Below are positions 51,018-62,039 of a DNA stretch of 64,000 nucleotides, piece after piece (positions within the stretch are counted from its first letter, which is position 1; every line of letters starts with the position of its first letter). The position numbers were made by a program, and so were the translations under genes. Below the pieces are notes generated by a model, which saw only the letters and a program-made list of their open reading frames with translations, made no database searches and had not been told where the DNA came from. This DNA comes from Pyxicephalus adspersus (taxonomy: Eukaryota > Chordata > Amphibia > Anura > Pyxicephalidae): assembly GCF_032062135.1 (NCBI RefSeq), contig NC_092862.1, positions 63,829,693 through 63,893,692 on the forward strand. Reading direction: 5' to 3'.

Positions 51018-51120
51018 TATTATTATTATTATTAATAAACAGGATTTATATAGCGCCAACATATTATGCAGCGCTGTACATTAAATAGGGAATTTACTAA
51101 CTAACACAATTATCTAACTA
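51018..51120 (-). mobile_element. tRNA-like SINE, 3' tail fragment
   Basis: (TTA)n at 51018-51035 followed by AATAAACAGGATTTATATAGCGCCAACATATT-type text (cited in part: GGATTTATATAGCGCCAACA) and GCAGCGCTGTACATTAAATA. This is the reverse complement of the tail of the SINE at 56160-56370. Only the 3' part remains. Confidence 0.65.
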
Positions 51121-52107
51121 AAATGACAATGTATGAATAAGTGAAATAGTTATATTTACTTATGTCATACTTGTGTTTGCACATAACCCTTTCAGAGCAT
51201 TTGTAGGGTGAGAAATGGATAGAACTTCTTGTTCTGGTGTCATAGTAACAGAAAGTCAAGTAGAAGTTTTAAAATGTTTTGTTGCCTCATTATATTTCTC
51301 TTTTTAGCCATAGTTTCTCTGGAGTCAAACATTAGGTTCTGATAAGTACAGGGCCCATGCTCTATTATTCAAAACCTAAAAAGGGATCTGAGATGGACAT
51401 GGCTTTAGCAATTAGTTGGCCCTACAAAATATTGCCAGGTGCAGTCCTGACATGCTTTATATTATATGCTATGTAATGTGTTGAACTACTTTATATATTT
51501 CTTTTATATTGTATCTTTCTTTTTTGTTTGTGAGTGACTTTTCTACTTTCATTAATAAAAGATATACCTATTTCACAAAGCCTAGGTGCTCTCTCTCTTT
51601 TCCAATCCACACCAACCTTTTGCTAGCACCTCTTTGCAAACAGTCTATGTTGTCACAGCAAACAGATGACAGGCAGGATAAAAAAGGTACTATGGAAATT
51701 TCAGGCTATTGGGTGTGTAAGAAATATAGCAGTCAATTTCCCAGGAAAGGAATGATTTAGTATTCTAGAACTGTACTCAACATGCTTTCATTTGCCTTAT
51801 TCTCTATAGGTTGTTAATACTTAATGAGTTAAGAAATTGGTTCAAGATTGCACTAATATGTTAATAACATTTTCATTTGCAAATTGATGTTTTTGTAAAG
51901 GTTGTGGTAACCACAACAAATGACCAAGCACAAATGACTCAGTATTTCCTTATTACACCATTTGTGAAAAAAGTTCATGAAATGTAAAAGATTAAAAATG
52001 AGTACTTGTCAGTGTTCAAAAAGGGGTCTGAGAAAAGTGAAAACACAGCTCCTTAAAACCAGAAGAAAGAATGACAGCTTGCATCAACTAATTTATTAGA
52101 GAAATAT

Positions 52108-52113
52108 GCAAAC

Positions 52114-52166
<53 letters not shown>
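52108..52166. repeat. (TA)n microsatellite
   Basis: An almost uninterrupted TA run of about 55-60 bases, just upstream of the Tc1 relic. Confidence 0.9.
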
Positions 52167-52199
52167 TATGTTATGAACCCCCTAAAAAATATCTAACCA

Positions 52200-53190
52200 A
52201 TTCGCTTCTGACGTTTAGGGCCCACCTGTGTGTCACATGATGTCCACATACATACATTGAATAGATTTAGAAATGCTAATGACTCTGCCACAACACAAAA
52301 CAAGCAACATAAAGACCAAGAAGCACTCTGAACTAGTCAGTGAAAAAGTTGTGGGTATAGTTCAGAGTCGGGTTATAAAAAAAAATCCAACTTTAAATAT
52401 CCCACGGAGGCACTAATAAAATAATTTTCAATAAAAAATGGAAAAAATACAGCACCACTACAAACTTTACAAGGCCACCCACCAGAACCCACTCACAAGC
52501 AGGGTATTGATCAGAAATTAAACAAAAGTTCCAAGGATAACACGGAAGGAGTTGCAAAGATCCACAATGGAGTTGGAACTATCTTTTTTTAGAACCACTT
52601 TAGGCTGTACATTCTACAGAGTGGGGCTTTATTTATAATTTGCTGCTTAAAGAAAAAACTATTGGATTTTTCCATATAGCATGCCATGGACTCAGACTTA
52701 GATGAGACTAAAACTGAATGTTTATAGGCCATCATGGGAAACTTTGTGTATGGTGTTAACCCAATAAGAACACCAGTTACACAGTGAAGCATGATGATGG
52801 CAGCATCATGCTGTGGGCATGTTTTTTGGCATAAGCTGAAAAACTGGTCAGCATTAAATATAGGGCAATTCCTGAGAAAATCTTCTTTCAATCGGCCAAT
52901 GAAGTAAACTGGAATGAAGGTTTACCTTCCAGTAGAACAATAATATTTTTGTATGTGACAATAATTCTGCTATAGCTAGAATGGTTTAAAGGGAAACTTT
53001 TAAATGGTTTGTATTGGCCTAGTCAAAGCCCAGACCTCAATTGAATCTGTGTCATGATTTGACAACTGCTGTACACAAACATGACCTTTGTAACTAGGGG
53101 ATTAGAGCAGTAATGCCATGAGGAATGGATAAAAAACAATTGCTAGATGTGCTAAACTAATTGACACTTCGGGCACTACAAATTATTGGG
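52200..53190 (+). pseudogene. Tc1-type transposon with decayed transposase
   Basis: Landmarks run in the normal order of a vertebrate Tc1 element. GGCCCACCTGTGTGTCACATG (first 20 bases diagnostic) at about 52219 is the 5' flank. ATAAAGACCAAGAAGCACTC at about 52309 is the N-terminus (TK.HS). GTGAAGCATGATGATGGCAG at about 52781 gives VKHDDGSIMLW. GGTTTACCTTCCAGTAGAAC at about 52919 corresponds to FTFQ.DN. TGGCCTAGTCAAAGCCCAGA at about 53017 gives WPSQSPDLN. All three catalytic regions can be placed, but frameshifts, stops and indels run throughout. The terminal inverted repeats are not visible; the (TA)n tract occupies the expected 5' end. The minus-strand 100-residue frame at 52589-52891 is a shadow. 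Confidence 0.78.
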
Positions 53191-53221
53191 TAAGTACATG
53201 CACATTTGTGTTCTTGAAGTA

Positions 53222-53720
53222 TGTGGGGTCAGCAATCCTGTGCTGTGTGCCACCACAGTATCTCTTTCTATTTATTCTCTCCAATAGTAACACTTGCAGC
53301 AGCAAGGAAACAGCAGTATCTTCTGCTTCTCTTTAGCCGTGCAGCCTGAAATGTACCTTCTCAGCATCCCCAGCACACACTTTGAGACTGTGCATAGCTG
53401 AAGGGGGTTTTAGGAGCCAATTAGTGCTCCCATGCTGCCATTGACTGCTGGGGCTTTATAGCTTCTCTGCTCCCAATGCTCAGTGCCTGTTGCAGCATTA
53501 GCTGGGTTAATCTGTGCTGGAGAGTTCCCGTTTGATTTACTGTTCCTGACCTTGCTTATTTTTGATCCTGAGAGTTTACACCGCCAACCAACCTTTTGCC
53601 TATGATCCCCGACTTTGCTTGTGTTTGCCCTTGTGTACTCTGTCTGGTGGACAGATTTTCTGCTGGGTCACACCCAACTTTGGAAAGTATGCCTTCTGGT
53701 CCCAGAAGGAGAATGGTTGA
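53222..53720 (+). mobile_element. LTR-like interspersed repeat, copy 2
   Basis: Shares with the copy at 63600-64000, in the same orientation: CTGTGCTGTG, CACTTGCAGCAGCA, GCATCTTCTGCTTC (here TATCTTCTGCTTC), GCAGCCTGAAAT, ATCCCCAGC-CACAC, CAGCTGAA-GGG, TTGACTGCTGGGGC and TGATTTACTGTTCCTGACC. The likely 5' end is TGTGGGGTCAGC at 53222. The 3' boundary is uncertain. No coding sequence. Confidence 0.5.
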
Positions 53721-56159
53721 ACCATCCTGCTATAGACATTTAATCTGTTATGCATCTGTAATACATGTGAATTCCTCCCAATTGCTCTTTAAACACTTTC
53801 TAAACAATTGTAGGGTGTTTGGAAAACATTTAAAAAGCTTCTGTTGCTTATTTTTTCCTATGATTCTAGAATCAATAATGAAATATTTCCATTAATGATG
53901 GGCAAAAATAAGAAAAAAAATAATAATCAGGAATTGAATGCATCACACACATATCAAAGCCTAATAAATGTGTTGAAACATTTTGTAAACTCGGAATAAT
54001 TCATCTGTGGTAAATAACAGCAAGTACAGAAATTAGCTTTCAATTATCTTTATGTGCCCTAATGTACCATAAACATCATCATATATCGCAGTAGTAGATA
54101 GTGAGTGCACTAGATGCCAGTAAGCATTACAAAAGGTCATTAACTTTTACTACTTTTCACATGGGTGAAGTCTTACAGACACAACTAGTAAATTTAGGGA
54201 AAGTCATTTGTTTGCTTGGTAACTGAGAAAAGTTGTAAGGGAAAATCTGAAGATTCAAAAACATACAGAATTGACAAGGCTCTGAATTCTGGAAGTTGCA
54301 GCTGGCTTCAAGCCTTGAAGATTTGACCGGAGCTTATTTTTTTAAATAAACTCCTAAACTGAAGCTAAATTACTGGAATGAGGCTGAATTTAGGAGAGAA
54401 ATGAACTCTGCAAACCCAAACTGGCGATGACATTCTGACACTACTCATTTCAGTGCTACATCAAGTGACTTTCATACATTTACCATTCATAACGCAGGTT
54501 AAAATGGTATTCTTTTTATCATTTTATAGTAGCATAATAAATGTCTGACAAGTGGAGAAAGATGTACCTACATTTGATGTACCACCTTGAATTTTAAATA
54601 ATTTAATATTAATGTACATGTCCAGTGAAATACCTTCATCTGAATATATTACATACAATATCTCATCATCATGCTACTTTTATGTGTATAATCCAGAAAA
54701 TGTAATCTGTCATATAGCTTTTGAATATGTAAGAATACCCATTGAGAGATATGTTTCTTTTTGTATAATATACTTATTGGTAAATGTACATAAAATATAT
54801 TTTTATCCATCAAAACCCGTTTCTATCCCAAACTTCCCTACTGTGCTTGTGTTCCCTACTCCCTACATTCTTTACTGTTTTGTTGAGAATTTGTTCTGAC
54901 GGTGTTTAAACTGTGTACGTTCACCCTGGAACACCTGTTGGGGTGACATGCACATGTACAGAAGGTGAATTTTATATTCGGACACACAGATGATGATAAA
55001 AATTTTTGAATTGGATGAGATGGGACAAGACTGAATTAGGTAGGGAAGGAAGACAGGAAGACAGGAATGAAGATGGTAATCAACAATTTGTTATTGCATT
55101 TGGAGAACATGAAGAGACACAGACAGCAAAAGAATTTAACAGGAAAATAAAGTTTTGGCTTTTCATACACACAAAATACATAAATATATAAAAAAAGTGT
55201 TTAGCATCATATTCTGTGCTGCAGACCTTCCGTCTGATGGCATCCAATAGTCTCTAAATTTCACTTTCAATGTTCATAAGAACAACATTGGCTGACTGCG
55301 GAGTTTTATGGAGCAAATAAGATAATGAGGATTAATAGGGTAGGATGGCACTAGTGTAGATTTTGAGAAGTTCATTGATCTGTCACATTTCTGTCCTAAG
55401 ACTTTTTGTTTTCAACCTTCAATTTTTCTATTATTTAATAATATAGCAGTACATCACATAACTTATTTTACATTCATCCACTGGCATTTGGTATTTTTTT
55501 TTCTTTTGCTCATACAGAATTAGTACGCATCAGCAGACTATATAACTGGAAATTCCATGGTCGCTGGATGTTAGCTAATGTTATTGTAAAATCTAGCAGC
55601 CATGTGTTAAATTGTCTTGCTGCAGAATTTACGATTCCCCATTCCAGTTGTGAAAATGCCAACAGCTCTATCATTTGTGCTGTAGAAACAAAGATTAGCT
55701 TTAAAAAATGCTTTGGGTTTGGTGTAAAGTATTACTGAACATAAGAGTAGCACATTTTAATTTTAATTAAATAATGTTCTCTTTCTGACTGTTCTTATGA
55801 TGATTTGTGTACTTTAGGGTCAAAAGTAGAAATTAACAGGAGCTTGTTTTGAAGCTCCTGGGCCCCAAGGCCTGCATAATCTTCAGTAATAACCAGGGTT
55901 CTACCTGGGACCTCACCTGTTGCATCCAAAATCTTCCATAACTCACCACAGACCTTTAACTTTGTTGACTACACCTCTTCATACTTTTAATATCTTCATA
56001 TGTTTCCAACATGTCCCCATATTTCCAACATCTACTCATACATTTATAATCTTTCCATACTTCCAACATTTGCCCATACTTCCATCATTATTCCATAACA
56101 AACCATGCAAACACATCAGCAGTATTAGAGCAAATGTTTTGCACACTATGTCATTGATC
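53721..56159. other. Intergenic stretch, nothing recognised
   Basis: AT-rich, no family-like frames. The + frame at 54612-54899 (95 residues, Tyr/Ile-rich) reflects base composition. Confidence 0.5.
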
Positions 56160-56370
56160 GGCAGTGGCTTAGAAGTTAGTCCTCTGGCTTTTGCAGCGCT
56201 AGGTCCCAGGTTTGAAACTCAGCCAGGACACTATGTGCATGGAGTTTACAGGTTCTCCCTGTGTTTGTGTTGGTTTCCTCTGGGTACTCTGCTTTTCTCC
56301 CACATTCGTAAAGCACTGCATAATATGTTGGCACAATATAAATACTGTGTAATATTAATAATAAAAGGTG
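56160..56370 (+). mobile_element. tRNA-like SINE, internally shortened
   Basis: The head resembles a tRNA gene: TGGCTTAGAAGTTAG (A-box-like, about 56165) and GGTTTGAAACTC (B-box-like, 56209-56220; consensus GGTTCGAAnnC). Then come GCCAGGACACTATGTGCATG, CTCCCTGTGTTTGTGT and TTTCTCCCACATTC, followed directly by the tail GCACTGCATAATATGTTGGC and a (TAA)-rich end. The middle (ATGCAGTTAGGTTAA region seen in the 62-kb copy) is missing, so this is an internal deletion or a short subfamily. The + frame at 55920-56393 is incidental. Confidence 0.72.
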
Positions 56371-57129
56371 CTGGAAAAGTTAATAGATTCTAATCTAGTA
56401 CATGTTATATAAGATAACTAAATATATATTGGAATTTAAACAGTTATCCAAGTTTGTTGTGTTAGCAATCTTTAATTTTATTAAAAGTTGAGGTGAAGTT
56501 ACATTTCAAATCATCTTTATCTTCTACCCTCTTTTTAGTACTAAAGATAATGGTCATAACCCTTGATCATACATGCCCCTAATCAAGATCAATAAAACAT
56601 TATTCAGTCCATCTACCATCCAGTAAGCAAATCACCACTGGCCATTTTTGGAGAATACCTTCAAATACTTTCTGGTCGCTTATAGGAATCCTTATTCTTC
56701 TTGTGGGTCCAAGTATTATTTTTATGAATAAATGTGTTTGTCATTAAATGTACTAGGTCTGCGCATTTCAGTTTTCTGTGTTTTTTTATTATATTAATGT
56801 TTTTATATGTAAAATATATATGTAGAATGTTCCGAACCCTGTATGTTCTATGTACTATTTATTAATACATGGACTAAATATTACCAGTGATATACAGTTA
56901 TTTGCAGAGAATAATCTGTTTACTGTTAAGCATAGTACAAGAACGTTAGTTTATTATCCCATGAAAGCCTGTTGCATGTATTCCATTAAAGAAAATTCTA
57001 GAGTATAATGGCACAACAAGCCTGTTTGTAGCCCAATCACTGTCATCTGTTTCCTTTTAGTCCCAATGACCACATTTTAACAGAAGTCTATTTTAAAGCA
57101 TGCATGCAATCTGATAATAATTAACAAGA
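56371..57129. other. Intergenic stretch upstream of the candidate F13A1 promoter
   Basis: AT-rich with no recognised element or gene. Confidence 0.45.
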
Positions 57130-57293
57130 TGGGATGGGTGGAGAACATGGAAAAGAGAAACCAATGAAACCATGGTGGTAAAATGGGTGGGGAGAGGTGG
57201 AGTAAGGGGGATATCTCTAAAAAAACAGAATATTACAAGGCACTTCTAATTCTGACATAAGGCACAGCCACAAGCACTTAGGAGAAGGAAAAG
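57130..57293 (+). promoter_or_regulatory. F13A1: Candidate F13A1 promoter and untranslated first exon
   Basis: This G/purine-rich block stands out from AT-rich surroundings: GGGATGGGTGGAG near 57131 and GGGTGGGGAGAGGTGGAG near 57185, with a stretch ending AAAAG|GTATGC that could be a splice donor (exon end 57293). The family has an untranslated exon 1, and the spacing to the start-codon exon would be about 4.1 kb. G-rich and Ets-like purine motifs suit a myeloid/megakaryocyte-type promoter, but no TATA box or CpG island is seen. This is inference from composition, position and one donor-like site; the true first exon could lie elsewhere. Confidence 0.22.
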
Positions 57294-57442
57294 GTATGCA
57301 TTTATTTCTGCAAAGTGTGACAGCTTACAATGTGTGTCTGAATGCTTGCTTTAAATGTAGTTATATTTGGTATTTAGGAATCTTTCTAACACTATTTAGG
57401 CAATTCAACTTGGTTTGCATATAAATTCGCTACTAAAGAACT

Positions 57443-57615
57443 GGGTTGATTTAATAAAGGCATAGATGTCTACTTTGCTAAAAAAAAAAAATAGTAATAA
57501 GGGAAAGCTGTGTCCACTTTAATCAGCCAATCGTGTCCTAGCAAGTTATGTTTTTTTAACTTCCCTTGCACATGATTGGGTATTTAAAGTGACTGAGACT
57601 GTATCCAGTTTACTA
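57443..57615. mobile_element. Foldback MITE (Gypsum-like palindrome of unknown superfamily)
   Basis: Inverted arms: CTGTGTCCACTTTAATCAGC and CAATCGTGTC at the left, CACATGATTGGG and TTTAAAGTGACTGAGACTG at the right, around a T-run centre (AAGTTATGTTTTTTTAACTT). The outer ends GATTTAATAAAG and CAGTTTACTAA suggest a TTTA(A)-type target. The name used in the call is only a description; no family was identified. It would lie in intron 1 if the candidate first exon is right. Confidence 0.55.
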
Positions 57616-60230
57616 ATGTTTACTGAATTCAAACTTTGCAAACTTACCACTTCTTTAGTAAAGATCTGCTTTTCTAGAATACAATTGTGTTTAAATTTTG
57701 ATCATATGTTGATGGAGATTTGTCTTTTTCTTCTTATAAGCTTGTTATATAACTATTATTTATATGTAAACCAGATAAATAACCCCCCAAAATATATAAA
57801 AATGACTAAAGAAATTAGTTCTTCATTTACTAAACCAAAATAAAAGTTTCTTCTGGCACTTCCTAAATGGTATAAATATTAGCAATGTCTACTTACCTAA
57901 AAAGCTTAGAGCATACTGTATTTTTAAGCAGGGTATACAAGAGAATGTTTTTAATTGTTTGATATGGTTTACTTAAGTTTGAATTTTCATAGGAATCTAT
58001 TTCATTGTGTCCTTTTGGCTATCCTTTTCAATAGCAGCTAGACAAATATTTGTGTGTGTTTATAGCTGGGCTTCACGAAAACTTAGTTTTGCTTGGAAGA
58101 ATTATCTGTCATCTTATTCAAGTAAGAAAATGACCTCAGGTGCAGCTGGAAGACTGTGGAGATTTGGCATCGGGGTATTGAGGCGTAGAAAATTGACAGA
58201 GGACAGATTGCCTCTGGGAACTGACCACTTTTAGTGTTTTGGTTTGTTAGCAGTACATGCTTTTTGACATGTGACCAGGTCAGAGGGCACAGAAGTAAGC
58301 CATCTATGGAAAGATTCTAGGCAATACTATTTATAGAAATAGCAAAATCTAATAAAAAATATTTATTTCTTTATGTTAATGAATTCATGAAATATTTCAC
58401 ATTTGAAATAATTTTAAATTTGTCACACTGGCTGTACAATAGATATAATACAGCAATAATAAACAACTTTTGCAGATGATTAAAATACCTAGTTCACAAA
58501 TATGTCTGCCTACTATGGCAAAACTAAGGGCCTCATTAACTGAACAGGGTGCTATAATAGCCTCAGTATCCTACAGGTGCCAAAATTAGCTGACAAATAC
58601 CATTGCTTCTGGCAAATACCTTAATTGCTAATTCAGGCTTGCAGCCAACTCCCTATCACTGTGCTAAAAATATTTTTTTGTTAGCAAAGTTGGTCTAACC
58701 CCTTCACTACCAACGCATTCTGTTCATTTTCATATATGTGCCTGTTAAACATAAAGATTGTTCAAAAAAGCATTTTATATATTCTGAAGCAGATACCCTG
58801 TAGGTACAATATTATATGTCACACAATATTAGTACTGCTGCCTAACAAAATGCTGCAGGAAAATAACATAATTTTAGTGCACATAACCGCAAGCAAAACA
58901 CATTTTTGGTAGATATAAAAGATGAGATTGTATTTAGTGAGTAGATATCATATGTTAAGTCTGAATACAATTGACGATACACACTCGACAAACTATGATA
59001 CCCAATAATGTCATCAGAAAATGTTTTAAAATATTTCCAGCTCATAATGACTTATATCCAACATATATTATACAATTGTTTTTTACATATTGATATGCAC
59101 ATATTAAAGTAGCTCTGTCCATTACTTCCATAGGAAATGTTCCCTTTATTTTCTCTTCCTATGATATTCAAGGAATTTTGAGATGCATGCAACACTCTGA
59201 CATGAAGGCACAGACAAAAATAGGAAAATTGTCATTAGTTCTCACCCTTCCTTGTCTAATGTATTGCTATATATGTTCCAATTGGAGAGATTGCTTTATG
59301 TCCTTTTTGTGTTTTTTGGAGAAAACCCCCTCAATGGGGGACACAGACAGCAATAGAAACCTTACATAGGTTGTAAACCTTTTCCATTCCAAATATATAT
59401 AATATCATATATGTATTATAATATAATTCTATAAATATTGAAAAAAAAATATTTTTTTCCTGCTTTAAAATATATGTGTTTGTGCATCTCTCTCCTGTCT
59501 GCATATACATTTCCCTACTAATTATATGTGGATCAAATGCCATGCGTATTTCAGCAAAAAACTGGTTGCAAATGACCCGTTGACCAACTAATAAATTGGT
59601 TAAGTATATCAGTTTTGGGTCAACCTTTAGTATTGATTTACTAAAGGAGTATAGGCCATTCACATAATATAGAACAACCCAATTGCAAGGCAGATTTTAC
59701 AGAGGTAAAGGTAAATAGAGGCAGAGGTAAAAGACCCAATCACATGATACAACATCTAAAAGGATTTTTTATTCCAAGTTATTGGATAGTTGAAGGCAGC
59801 AGAACCTCACCTATTTCACTAAACTAGTGATGGAACGTTATCTCTTGCAACTGGACTATGAGAAATACTAATTTTTCTTCAATAAAGCAACCTATTTATC
59901 CACCAAGCTGATATATTTATGACACAACACCTGCTCAGGTTGCTTCATACATATTCAGCCTTAAGGTGCTTAGATTCAGGGGATGGCTTATTCCCAGCTT
60001 CCCCAAAATCTAAACGAATCAAAAGAGATAATAAAACACTATGTATACTAAAAATGTTTGTTTTTAATTCCAAATTAGCACAGAATACAGGAAAAAGTTT
60101 CTGCTCTACTGGCAAAAAGAACAAAATGTGCATGAAAGCTTTATCCTATATCTTGTGCTAGAGTTGAAATTAAGAAAAAGGGTTTTAGTAACTATAACTA
60201 TAACTATATAACTATAACTGCACACTTTCT
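57616..60230. other. Probable F13A1 upstream or intron 1 sequence, nothing recognised
   Basis: AT-rich. Includes repeated ACTATA words at about 60190-60220. No exon-like frame with splice signals. Whether it is intron depends on the weak first-exon call. Confidence 0.4.
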
Positions 60231-60380
60231 GGGCTCTATTTATAATACACAGAATCAGAGATCCCCTTAAACATTCCCTTGTCGGAATCTTCCATTTCCA
60301 TGTGTTTCAATGGCAATAATTGATTCCCACGAGGGAATGCTTCAGAGAATGTATGGTTCTCTGTTTTATAAATAGAACCC
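60231..60380. mobile_element. Complete 150-bp foldback MITE
   Basis: Termini GGGCTCTATTTATAA and, inward from the right, GGGTTCTATTTATAA. The arms also pair through CATTCCCTTGTCGG / ACGAGGGAATGC. The centre includes CATGTGTTTCAATGGC. The fragment at 24708-24795 has the same family with the centre in the opposite orientation. No duplication could be fixed. Confidence 0.75.
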
Positions 60381-61370
60381 TCAGTGTTATCTCAGAACTA
60401 AATTTGCTTACCTAGTTTTTTGGGGGGGGACTACTGAGTGTTTAGTCACTAGACTATGCAAAAATAAAATAGTTTGAGAGTCCGAATCGCTTAGCAAAAT
60501 CAAAATAGCCAACTTTGACACCACTCAATCTACAAAAATGTTGTGTGTTGTCATCTTTGCAACAGGACTTTGATTTATTCCTGATCAGTAGAAGTGCTGC
60601 TTTATTGCAGTTGACATGCAAAATGTAATGCATAAAGAATTGTATTACATAGAGAAAGCTGCAAGGGGTAAACATGGTAAAACATCAGAGCATTCCAATC
60701 TCAAACTCACAAGCTACGTTATATAGGTATGCACCGAGGATGCAAAATGTTGGGAACTGAGCCAAACCCACAGTGCTGTTTCAAAATGTTGTAAAAAACT
60801 GTAAAGGAAATGAGATGTTGAAACATCTGAGAATATACTTGATTCATATAAACAGAAACATGTTGTTTTGGAATGTTTGAGGTACAAAGTACAAATAATT
60901 ATAAATAAAAATGAATCATTTTATTTGCTGAATAACATAAATCTGGGTGAATATCTACATAAAGCTCATGGAATCAACATAAATATATAGCATTCCAAGT
61001 ATACATAGTATTATGCATGGTATTGGCAAATAAATATATAAAACTATAATTTACAACATTTTTTTTTACAAATCTATCTTGTTGCCATTACTCAGCATTA
61101 CAGGTCTGCCATTGCATGTCAAGCTGTAGGACTTCAGGACAAAAAGGGTACAGAAAATGGGGAATCTTGGAACTAATAAAGAACATACATTTCCACACTT
61201 AGCTCCACTTTAGATGTTGTTTTTTTATTTAGATTATATTACAATATAATATATAAAACAAATGTACATTTGATAATGATCAACTGAGAGCACTGTATGG
61301 CCATAAACTGGGGTAATGTATAATGTATGGTAAAAAAAAGTCTCTCCACTCATGGATTGTTGTGTTTTAG
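60381..61370. other. Sequence immediately upstream of the F13A1 start-codon exon
   Basis: AT-rich; ends in the pyrimidine-rich acceptor TGTTGTGTTTTAG. A G-run of about eight bases lies at 60422-60429. No other exon seen. Confidence 0.5.
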
Positions 61371-61538
61371 TGACCACCATAATGTCAGAGCCTAAAGAGA
61401 CTAAGGTAGAGAAGAAGAAGGAGCCAGTGAGTTATACAGGTCGTAGAGCGGTGCCTCCAAATGTGTCTAATGATGATGAAGATGAAGTTCCAACTATGGA
61501 AATTTTTGGGGTCATCCCAAGGGGTGTCAACATAAAAG
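61371..61538 (+). CDS. F13A1: Coagulation factor XIII A chain, start-codon exon (activation peptide)
   Basis: This exon encodes the N-terminus of the A subunit of factor XIII, the plasma and cellular transglutaminase that crosslinks fibrin. Coding begins at the ATG at 61382; the 11 bases before it (61371-61381) are 5' untranslated. The acceptor is a T-rich tract ending TTTTAG at 61370 and the donor is AAAG|GTAAAA at 61538/61539. It gives 52 codons plus one base (phase 1). Seen directly: the GRRAVPPN block (residues 20-27), an acidic stretch (DDEDE, 31-35) and GVIPRGVN (43-50), matching the family's activation-peptide end where thrombin cuts after Arg, here Arg47-Gly48. The human protein has this Arg at residue 38, so nine extra residues sit before GRRAV in a lysine-rich run (KVEKKKEP). 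An in-frame ATG at 61352 lies in the intron and was rejected. Known family layout: exon 1 untranslated, exon 2 with the start codon. Confidence 0.93.
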
Positions 61539-61628
61539 GTAAAACATTTTTTTTTCCTTCTTGAAACAGTAAGAGTACTGATGATTTTTTGGCAGTAAGG
61601 CTTTAAAGTTTTTATTCTGCTTTCATAG

Positions 61629-61817
61629 ATTACCTGGAAGTTGAAAATGTTGAGTTATACAAGCAACGGAATGACAAAAATAAAAAAGAGCATCACACAG
61701 ACCGATACTATAATAACAAACTCATCATACGTCGTGGGCAGAAATTCGACATTAGAGTTGACTTTAACCGGCCATATGATCGAGAAACTGACCAGTTTTG
61801 GGTAGAGTATGTCATTG
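61629..61817 (+). CDS. F13A1: Coagulation factor XIII A chain, second coding exon (start of beta-sandwich)
   Basis: This exon continues the start-codon exon in phase: G|AT gives Asp53. The acceptor is CTTTCATAG at 61628 and the donor is ATTG|GTAAGT at 61817/61818, again phase 1. It encodes residues 53-115 and one further base. Motifs seen are [25 protein letters not shown] and WVEYVIG. These match the N-terminal transglutaminase beta-sandwich of factor XIII A (family forms: YENNKLIVRRGQ, IDFSRPYD, VEYVIG). No stop or frameshift is present. The intron between the two exons is only about 90 bp (61539-61628). The catalytic Cys-His-Asp core is encoded by later exons that are not in this window. 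Everything right of 61818 is the next intron. Confidence 0.93.
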
Positions 61818-62039
61818 GTAAGTTTGCATATTACCAGGGGATAAAAAACTGAAGTCACTATTGGTAATATTATTTTTAGCATTAATATTATTTTGTTGGG
61901 TGAAGTTCTACTGAAGGTCATTTTAAGATAACTTTACTAAAGCAGACAGGAAGGAAAGAGAACAAGGACAGGGGAATAAATAAGTTACGGTTAATCTATG
62001 GAAACAAACGTATAAATGTAAAGACTTATACGTTTCTTC

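Noticed and set aside
52589..52891. 100-residue minus-strand frame
   Set aside because: It is the antisense of the Tc1 transposase relic on the plus strand.
56160..56232. tRNA gene on the plus strand
   Set aside because: The A- and B-box-like words are there, but the rest does not fold as a tRNA and the sequence continues into a SINE body and tail.
55920..56393. 157-residue plus-strand open frame
   Set aside because: It starts in unrelated AT-rich, His/Pro/Thr-rich text and runs through the SINE; no domain.
61352..61381. Upstream in-frame ATG before the F13A1 start
   Set aside because: It lies before the splice acceptor, in the intron; the peptide has no family match, while the ATG at 61382 gives the family-like MSE start.
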